Assembly (NCBI GenBank): GCA_035649575.1
Contig: DASRJH010000037.1
Coordinates: 1-11,675 of the forward strand
Length of the DNA stretch: 11,675 nucleotides
Direction: 5' to 3'
Origin: DASVAL01 sp035649575
GTDB lineage: Bacteria; Planctomycetota; UBA1135; UBA2386
In this document: positions 8,017 through 11,675 of the stretch, one piece after another
Layout: each line of letters opens with the position of its first letter
Numbering within the stretch: position 1 is the stretch's first letter
Made by a program: the position numbers and the translations under genes
The notes under the pieces: model-generated
Seen by the model: only the letters and a program-made list of their open reading frames with translations
Database searches by the model: none
What the model was told of the DNA's origin: nothing

Positions 8017-8378
8017 CGCCAGTCCAGCGCTCCCCGCGTGCGGGCGTAGACATAGCCGGCCGTCAGCAGCACCAGGAACCCGCCCATGATCGCGAGGCCC
8101 CGCACCCCGAGTTCGCGCACGACGACGGCCCACGGGTAGAAGAACAGGGCCTCGACGTCGAAGATCAGGAACAGCATCGCGACCAGCGCGAACTGAACCG
8201 GCATGCGCGTCGCGCCGGTCAGCGGCTCGGAGACGCCGCACTCGTAGGGCCGGGACTTCGCGGGGCTCGGCATGCGCGGCGACAACCTCCCTGCCAGCAC
8301 GGAGATACCGGCGGGAATGGCCACGGCCACTCCCAGGTGCACGGCGAGGGACAGGTCCGTGTTCGCGGCGCAGAGCAT
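8013..8378 (-). CDS. nuoA: NuoA, complex I membrane subunit (ND3 homologue), first gene of the operon
   Basis: NuoA is the ND3-type membrane subunit at the junction of the two arms of complex I. The 121-residue protein has three hydrophobic helices (about 10-30, 60-82 and 92-112). It has the conserved loop motif YECG at 45-48, whose cysteine is the residue exposed during the active/deactive transition in mitochondria. The acidic helix motif IFDVEALFFYPW is at 72-83. The ATG at 8378 is the first start after an in-frame TAA four codons upstream, so it is well bounded. The ribosome site is weak: an AGG about 12 bases upstream. It is the promoter-proximal gene of the operon, and the 219-base spacer upstream is where its control elements must lie unless it is read through from the antiporter gene. 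It ends in an ATGA overlap with nuoB. Confidence 0.95.
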   Translation of the reverse strand: MLCAANTDLSLAVHLGVAVAIPAGISVLAGRLSPRMPSPAKSRPYECGVSEPLTGATRMPVQFALVAMLFLIFDVEALFFYPWAVVVRELGVRGLAIMGGFLVLLTAGYVYARTRGALDWR

Positions 8379-8391
8379 CGGGCCCAGTTAC

Positions 8392-8508
8392 CTACAGGGG
8401 TTGTCGCTTGCCCGCAACCGAGCGTCTCCCTTTTTGAGGCGACCTCTTGGAACGCTGCGCGTCGCTGCGGTCGGTCGACTCCGCGCCTGCAGCGCAGCGA
8501 GTCTTCAT
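8392..8508 (-). CDS. Possible small basic leader ORF before nuoA (doubtful)
   Basis: An ATG at 8508 opens a 38-codon frame ending in TAG, 13 bases before nuoA. The product would start MKTRCAAGAE and be strongly basic and hydrophilic, with many Lys, Arg, Ser and Gln residues. I do not recognise it. The ATG lies directly against the 3' side of the stem-loop at 8509-8562 and has no visible ribosome-binding site. In this high-GC sequence a frame this short arises easily by chance. It could be a leader peptide or nothing. Confidence 0.15.
   Translation of the reverse strand: MKTRCAAGAESTDRSDAQRSKRSPQKGRRSVAGKRQPL
8399..8419 (-). promoter_or_regulatory. Small hairpin in the nuoA leader
   Basis: GGTTG (8419-8415 on the minus strand) can pair with CAACC (8403-8399), leaving an 11-base loop, about 20 bases before the nuoA start. 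The AGGTAAC that would serve as the nuoA ribosome site sits immediately after it. It could affect ribosome access, but a five-base stem is short and may be chance. I see no convincing -35/-10 pair in this spacer. The best I can find is TTGCGG, 17 bases, TAGGTA, which is a poor match. Confidence 0.25.
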
Positions 8509-8562
8509 GGCAACGCCGCCGGACTCGAACCGGCAGCGAAGGTCGAAGCGCAAGGCGTTGCC
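8509..8562 (-). ncRNA. tRNA-like stem-loop with a canonical T-arm and no anticodon arm
   Basis: On the minus strand GGCAACGCC (8562-8554) pairs perfectly with GGCGTTGCC (8517-8509), a nine-base closing stem. Inside it lies GCCGG-TTCGAGT-CCGGC (8534-8518), a five-base stem with a seven-base loop that fits the tRNA T-arm consensus TTCRANNC exactly. The other internal piece, GCG-ten bases-CGC (8551-8536), resembles a minimal D-arm and is preceded by TT, as at tRNA positions 8-9. There is no room for an anticodon arm, so this cannot be a normal tRNA. It lies between the antiporter stop (36 bases upstream) and nuoA. An alternative pairing, GGCAGC (8571-8566) with GCTGCC (8537-8532), would compete with the main fold. 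Possible roles are a terminator or processing signal between the two genes, a nuo leader element, or a tRNA remnant. No T-tract follows, which argues against an ordinary intrinsic terminator. Confidence 0.45.
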
Positions 8563-8597
8563 GCTGCTGCCGTTGGTGCTCGTTCGTGCGGTGCAGT

Positions 8598-9995
8598 TCA
8601 CTGCGCGGGTTCGGCTTTCGGCGCGGACCTCCAACTCGCGAGTCCGAGCACGTAGAGCAAGGGCGTCGTGAGCGTCGTCGTCACGAGCGCCATCAGGACC
8701 ATCATCGCGAACAGCGTCGGCGAGATGATCTTCAGGTCCAGGCCGATGTTGAGCACGACGAGCTCCATGAGCCCGCGCGTGTTCATCAGCGCGCCGAGCG
8801 CCAGCGACTCGCGCACCGGGAGACCGGTGAAGCGTGCAGCTGCGTAGGACCCGCCGAACTTGCCTGCGATCGCGACGGCGATCACGAGCGCGCACAGCAG
8901 CCAGTTCTCGAATCCGCTCACGAGACCGACCTGTGTGCGCAGGCCCGTGAACGCGAAGAACAGCGGCAGGAACAGCACGACGACGACATCCGTGAGCTTG
9001 CCGACGACCACGCGCGCGAGCGGCGAATCGTGCGGGATCAACGCGCCGAACAGGAACGAACCGAACAGCGCGTGGATCCCGATCGACTCGGTCGCGAGTG
9101 CCGACAGCAGCAGGCCGACGAAGACGAACGCGATGGCGCCTGCGGTCACGCTCTGGTCCGTCGCGAAACCCCGGGCCCAGCGCGCGAGGCGCGGCCTCAC
9201 GAGCAGCAGCATGGCTGCCGTGAAAACGACGGCGAGCGCCATCGTGACGATCGCCGTGTCCGTGTTCGCCTTCGCGATGCCGACGACGAGCGCCAGCAGG
9301 CACCACGCGGTGACGTCGTCGACCGCCGCGCACGCGAGCGCGACGATGCCGAGCGGGGACTTCATGAGCCCCGTGTCGGTGAGGATGCGCGCGAGCACGG
9401 GGAACGCGGTCACGGACATCGAGACGCCGACGAACAGCGCGAAGGCGAGGAACGGCACGTCGTTCGAGGAGAGTCGCGGGTAGAGCAGCAGTGCGAGCGC
9501 GCCGCCGAGCACGAACGGGACGACGATGCTCGCGTGCGAGACGGCGACCGACGCTTGCGTCCGCTTCTTGAGCACCGCCGTGTCGAGCTCGAGACCGACC
9601 AGGAACAGGAACAGCACGACGCCGACCTGCGCGATGATGTTGAGCATCGGCGAGATCGACGCGGGGAACAGGAACGCAGACGCCGCCGGCGCGAGGAGTC
9701 CGAACGCGGACGGCCCGAGCAGGATGCCCGCGAGCATCTCGCCGATCACGGGCGGCTGGCCGAACAGGCGGAACAGCGCGCCGGTCGCGCGGGCCGCGAG
9801 GATCACGACGACGAGAGCGAGCAGCACGTGCGGCAGCGGCTTGTCGGCCGCTTCTCCGGCGGCGCCGCCGAACGTGGGCGCGCCGGGCTCCGGTGCAGGC
9901 GCGACGACCAGGTTGCCGAGTTCGCTCACGAACACGAACGCTGCGATCGCGGCTAGCAGGAGGCCGACGTAGCAGGCGAGAAGGCGCGCGTTCAT
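8598..9995 (-). CDS. CPA2-family monovalent cation/proton antiporter, membrane domain only
   Basis: This 465-residue integral membrane protein of the Na_H_Exchanger/CPA2 superfamily exchanges a monovalent cation (Na+ or K+) for protons across the cytoplasmic membrane. It has about 12-13 hydrophobic helices and the hallmark GQPPVIGEMLAGILLGPS at 79-96. SMSVTAFPVLARIL follows at 192-205 and AAVDDVTAW at 223-231. The Asp226-Asp227 pair is the ion-binding signature associated with electrogenic exchangers. GALMNTRGLMELVVLNIG at 401-418, followed by a TTTLTTP turn, resembles the CHX/Kha1 branch. It lacks the C-terminal nucleotide-binding (RCK) or UspA-like regulatory domain of Kef and CHX proteins and ends soon after the last helix. 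The ATG at 9995 begins a hydrophobic helix, but no Shine-Dalgarno site precedes it. The frame stays open further upstream only as Arg/Pro-rich sequence. It lies on the same strand as nuoA, 219 bases ahead. The substrate cannot be read from the sequence. Confidence 0.9.
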   Translation of the reverse strand: MNARLLACYVGLLLAAIAAFVFVSELGNLVVAPAPEPGAPTFGGAAGEAADKPLPHVLLALVVVILAARATGALFRLFGQPPVIGEMLAGILLGPSAFGLLAPAASAFLFPASISPMLNIIAQVGVVLFLFLVGLELDTAVLKKRTQASVAVSHASIVVPFVLGGALALLLYPRLSSNDVPFLAFALFVGVSMSVTAFPVLARILTDTGLMKSPLGIVALACAAVDDVTAWCLLALVVGIAKANTDTAIVTMALAVVFTAAMLLLVRPRLARWARGFATDQSVTAGAIAFVFVGLLLSALATESIGIHALFGSFLFGALIPHDSPLARVVVGKLTDVVVVLFLPLFFAFTGLRTQVGLVSGFENWLLCALVIAVAIAGKFGGSYAAARFTGLPVRESLALGALMNTRGLMELVVLNIGLDLKIISPTLFAMMVLMALVTTTLTTPLLYVLGLASWRSAPKAEPAQ

Positions 9996-10200
9996 GGGGG
10001 GAGCCGCGAAGAGTCGCTGCGCGCAGGCCCGATGTCGAGGGGTCCGTAGCGCGGTGGGGGCCAAACGCGGGCAGCTTCCCGTTCGCGTGCTTCGTCGAGG
10101 CGCACTCCCGAGCGAGGCGGAGGGCGTCGGCCGACCGATGGATGGCCCGTGACGAACGAATCTGGCCGCCGAGGTTGCCCGCGGCGCCAGCGCTGAGGAC

Positions 10201-10248
10201 AGTCTGCGCGCCACGACGCGATGGAGCTGCGCCGGTGATCCGCAGACT
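10201..10248. repeat. Perfect 8-bp inverted repeat upstream of the hydrolase
   Basis: AGTCTGCG (10201-10208) is matched by CGCAGACT (10241-10248) across a 32-base spacer, ending 28 bases before the hydrolase start. It could be a hairpin in the mRNA leader or a pair of operator half-sites about four helical turns apart. An eight-base match at this distance can also be chance. Confidence 0.35.
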
Positions 10249-10262
10249 TCGACCCGTGCGGC

Positions 10263-10267
10263 GGAGG
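10263..10267 (+). promoter_or_regulatory. Shine-Dalgarno site of the hydrolase gene
   Basis: GGAGG lies nine bases before the ATG at 10277. This selects that Met over the much longer open frame that begins upstream at 9893, and it agrees with the signal peptide that starts at this Met. Confidence 0.75.
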
Positions 10268-10276
10268 CGCCTTCCC

Positions 10277-11623
10277 ATGCTACATGCTCGACGGTTCCTG
10301 CTCGTAACCATCCTCGCCGCTACCGCGTCCGCACAGTCGGCGGGCAAGACCGCGGCGTCGCTCGACGCGGCGACGCAGCAGAAGATCACCGAGCTGGCGA
10401 AGAAGTTCTGGAAGGACCGGCCGCGCACGGCGTTCGACGCCTGGGACGCCACGAAGCGCGCGGCGATCGACGCCGAAGCCAAGGCCATCGCGCTTCCCGA
10501 AGGCGGCCTCGACGCGGCGGTCAAGCTGCTCTGGACCCCGTCAGCCAAGCTCGGGCCGCGCTTGGAAGAACCCGACAAACCGCGAATCGCGACGCCGTAC
10601 GGAGACGCGCGGCTGATCCTGAAGAGTCAAAAAGGCAAGAACAAGGGCCTCGTCATCGGGCTGCACGGCGGCGGCGAGGGCGCGGGCGATGCGGGCGAAG
10701 CGGCCGGCTCGTGGATGCTGCCGGACTGCGTCGGCATGTATCCGCAGGGCATCAAGCTCGTGGACGACACGTGGAACACGGTGCACGGCGAGCGCTTCAT
10801 CCTGACCTTGATCGAGATCGCCAAGTGCCAGTTCCAGGTCAACCCGGAGCGCATCTACGTGATGGGCTTCAGCATGGGCGGCACCGGGTCGTGGTTCATG
10901 GCGGGGCGGCATCCGGACCTTTTCGCCGGCGCCTCGCCGTGCGCGGGCGTGTTCATGGCGCAGCCGAAGAGCCAGCTCGCCACGAAGGAGGAGGTGCAGG
11001 CGCTGCAGCACGGCCTCATCCCCAACGTGCGCAATCTGGCGATGTACTACTACATCGGCCTGGCCGACACGAACTGCATGCCGGGCACCTTCCTCGCCGC
11101 ATGGGATCGGCTCGAAGGCCTGATGAAAGCCGACGCGGACGGCTACCGCAACATCCACTTCAAGAGCTACCCGGGTCTGCCGCACGCATTCCCCAAGGGC
11201 GAGCCAGAATCCGGCCTCAAGTTCATCGCGGCGCAGACGCGGCAGACGTTCCCGAAGACGCTGGTGTGGGAGTACGCGGACGCGCCAGCGCCGCTGCCCG
11301 ACGCCGACGACAAGACCACGCGCATCCAGAAGAAGCTGTTCTACTGGCTGCGCTGCGAGAAGCCGACCGACAACCAGAAGCTGCGCGCCACGCTCGCCGA
11401 CAACGTGGTGACGCTGGAAGGTACACTGAGTGCAACCGACTTCGCGGGCGTCAGCATCCTGCTCAATCCGAAGATGATCGACGTGAAGAAAGAGGTCGTG
11501 GTCATGGCGGGCGGCAAGGAACTGCGCCGCGCCAGCCCCAAGCCGGACCTGGCAACGGTGCTCGAAGCGCTCGACGCGCGCCTGGACACGGCGATGGTGT
11601 TCGACCGGCGCATCGATCTGTAG
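10277..11623 (+). CDS. Secreted alpha/beta-hydrolase (esterase or polyhydroxybutyrate-depolymerase-like)
   Basis: This is an exported serine hydrolase of 448 residues. An N-terminal signal peptide has Arg5-Arg6, a hydrophobic core (7-16) and a likely signal peptidase I cleavage after Ala-Ser-Ala19. The catalytic domain (about 100-330) shows the HGGG oxyanion loop at 130-133 and the nucleophile elbow GFSMG with Ser199. It continues with GRHPDLFAGASPCAGV, a plausible acid Asp264 (GLAD) and His303 (GLPHAFP), in the order expected for the fold. This set resembles polyhydroxybutyrate depolymerase, feruloyl-esterase and predicted-peptidase relatives, so the real substrate is open. An Ala/Lys-rich helical region (about 20-90) precedes the fold. 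A C-terminal region of about 100 residues (350-448) follows, with FYWLRCEKP, a predicted beta-rich stretch and MVFDRRIDL at the end. I recall similar tails in planctomycete secreted hydrolases, from memory only. The start is set by GGAGG at 10263-10267. The gene is divergent from the antiporter. Confidence 0.85.
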   Translation: MLHARRFLLVTILAATASAQSAGKTAASLDAATQQKITELAKKFWKDRPRTAFDAWDATKRAAIDAEAKAIALPEGGLDAAVKLLWTPSAKLGPRLEEPDKPRIATPYGDARLILKSQKGKNKGLVIGLHGGGEGAGDAGEAAGSWMLPDCVGMYPQGIKLVDDTWNTVHGERFILTLIEIAKCQFQVNPERIYVMGFSMGGTGSWFMAGRHPDLFAGASPCAGVFMAQPKSQLATKEEVQALQHGLIPNVRNLAMYYYIGLADTNCMPGTFLAAWDRLEGLMKADADGYRNIHFKSYPGLPHAFPKGEPESGLKFIAAQTRQTFPKTLVWEYADAPAPLPDADDKTTRIQKKLFYWLRCEKPTDNQKLRATLADNVVTLEGTLSATDFAGVSILLNPKMIDVKKEVVVMAGGKELRRASPKPDLATVLEALDARLDTAMVFDRRIDL

Positions 11624-11629
11624 GCACGA

Positions 11630-11652
11630 GGCGCGGTTCGGCGCCGCGCGCC
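11630..11652 (+). terminator. GC-rich hairpin after the hydrolase gene
   Basis: Six bases after the stop codon, GGCGCG (11630-11635) can pair with CGCGCC (11647-11652). An alternative register is GCGCGG (11631-11636) with CCGCGC (11644-11649) around a TTCGGCG loop. No T-tract follows before the window ends, so it may be a terminator that does not rely on a U-run, a 3' stabilising hairpin, or simply GC-rich sequence. Confidence 0.3.
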
Positions 11653-11675
11653 GTAGTCCCGCCAGAGCGCGGCCT

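Larger units (their letters stand above)
9996..10276. other. Divergent intergenic region with promoters for both flanking genes expected
   Basis: This 281-base stretch lies between the antiporter (leftward) and the hydrolase (rightward), so promoters for both should be here. I see no convincing sigma-70-type -35/-10 pair, tRNA or protein. The only clear structure is the inverted repeat at 10201-10248. Frames from both sides remain open across it, but they encode Arg/Pro-rich sequence unlike real protein, as expected from high GC. Confidence 0.6.

Noticed and set aside
8509..8600. A complete tRNA or tmRNA gene
   Set aside because: The T-arm is convincing, but there is no anticodon arm between the closing stem and the T-arm. 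The upstream sequence offers no other acceptor strand, and a tmRNA would have to extend into the antiporter gene.
8337..9956. A 539-codon plus-strand frame opposite the antiporter
   Set aside because: It encodes a highly charged Arg/Glu/Asp-rich repeat-like sequence produced by reading antisense to membrane-helix codons. The opposite strand has a clear antiporter.
8598..9995. Naming the antiporter KefB or KefC
   Set aside because: It lacks the RCK nucleotide-binding domain that defines the glutathione-gated Kef channels, and the Asp-Asp pair and C-terminal motifs fit a general CPA2/CHX-like exchanger better.
9996..10578. N-terminal extension of the antiporter, or of the hydrolase back to 9893
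   Set aside because: The extra sequence is Arg/Pro/Ser-rich with no conserved features. The hydrolase has a good ribosome site and signal peptide at 10277, and the antiporter starts naturally at a hydrophobic helix at 9995.
1..11675. CRISPR arrays, insertion sequences, integrase or phage genes, rRNA
   Set aside because: I saw no repeat-spacer pattern, transposase motifs, terminal inverted repeats or rRNA signatures in any part of the window.

Overview
This window is high-GC (roughly two thirds G+C by eye) bacterial chromosome. Almost all of it is coding, with no sign of mobile DNA. From the left edge to 8378, the minus strand carries the front part of a respiratory complex I (NADH:quinone oxidoreductase, nuo) operon. 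In transcription order the genes are nuoA, B, C, D, a fused nuoE-nuoF, G, H, I, J and the first 39 codons of nuoK, which runs off the left edge. The remaining membrane-arm genes (rest of nuoK, then L, M, N) presumably lie outside. The presence of E, F and G makes this the NADH-oxidising form of the complex.

Upstream of nuoA, on the same strand, lies a 219-base spacer (8379-8597). It holds a strong composite stem-loop with a canonical tRNA-type T-arm but no anticodon arm. Beyond it is a membrane-domain-only CPA2-type cation/proton antiporter (8598-9995). A 281-base divergent intergenic region (9996-10276) separates the antiporter from a plus-strand gene for a secreted alpha/beta-hydrolase (10277-11623). 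That gene ends just before a GC-rich hairpin near the right edge.

How the genes fit together: the nuo genes build one enzyme. EF and G form most of the NADH-oxidising arm, B, C, D and I form the quinone-reducing connecting arm, and A, H, J and K form the quinone-proximal part of the proton-pumping membrane arm. The neighbouring antiporter could use the proton gradient this enzyme makes, but co-regulation is only an inference from gene order. The hydrolase is divergently transcribed and probably unrelated.

Two architectural features stand out. All nine gene junctions in the nuo operon use the same 4-base ATGA or GTGA stop/start overlap. The one place where that pattern is absent is E-F, where the two subunits are joined in a single reading frame. 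NuoG is also short (612 residues) yet keeps all the iron-sulfur ligands, including the optional N7 set.

Organism: the order A-B-C-D-E-F-G-H-I-J-K is widespread. The high GC, the frequent GTG starts and the hydrolase's C-terminal region, which resembles what I remember from planctomycete secreted esterases, suggest a high-GC Planctomycetota-like bacterium. This is a weak inference and I cannot confirm it from the sequence alone.
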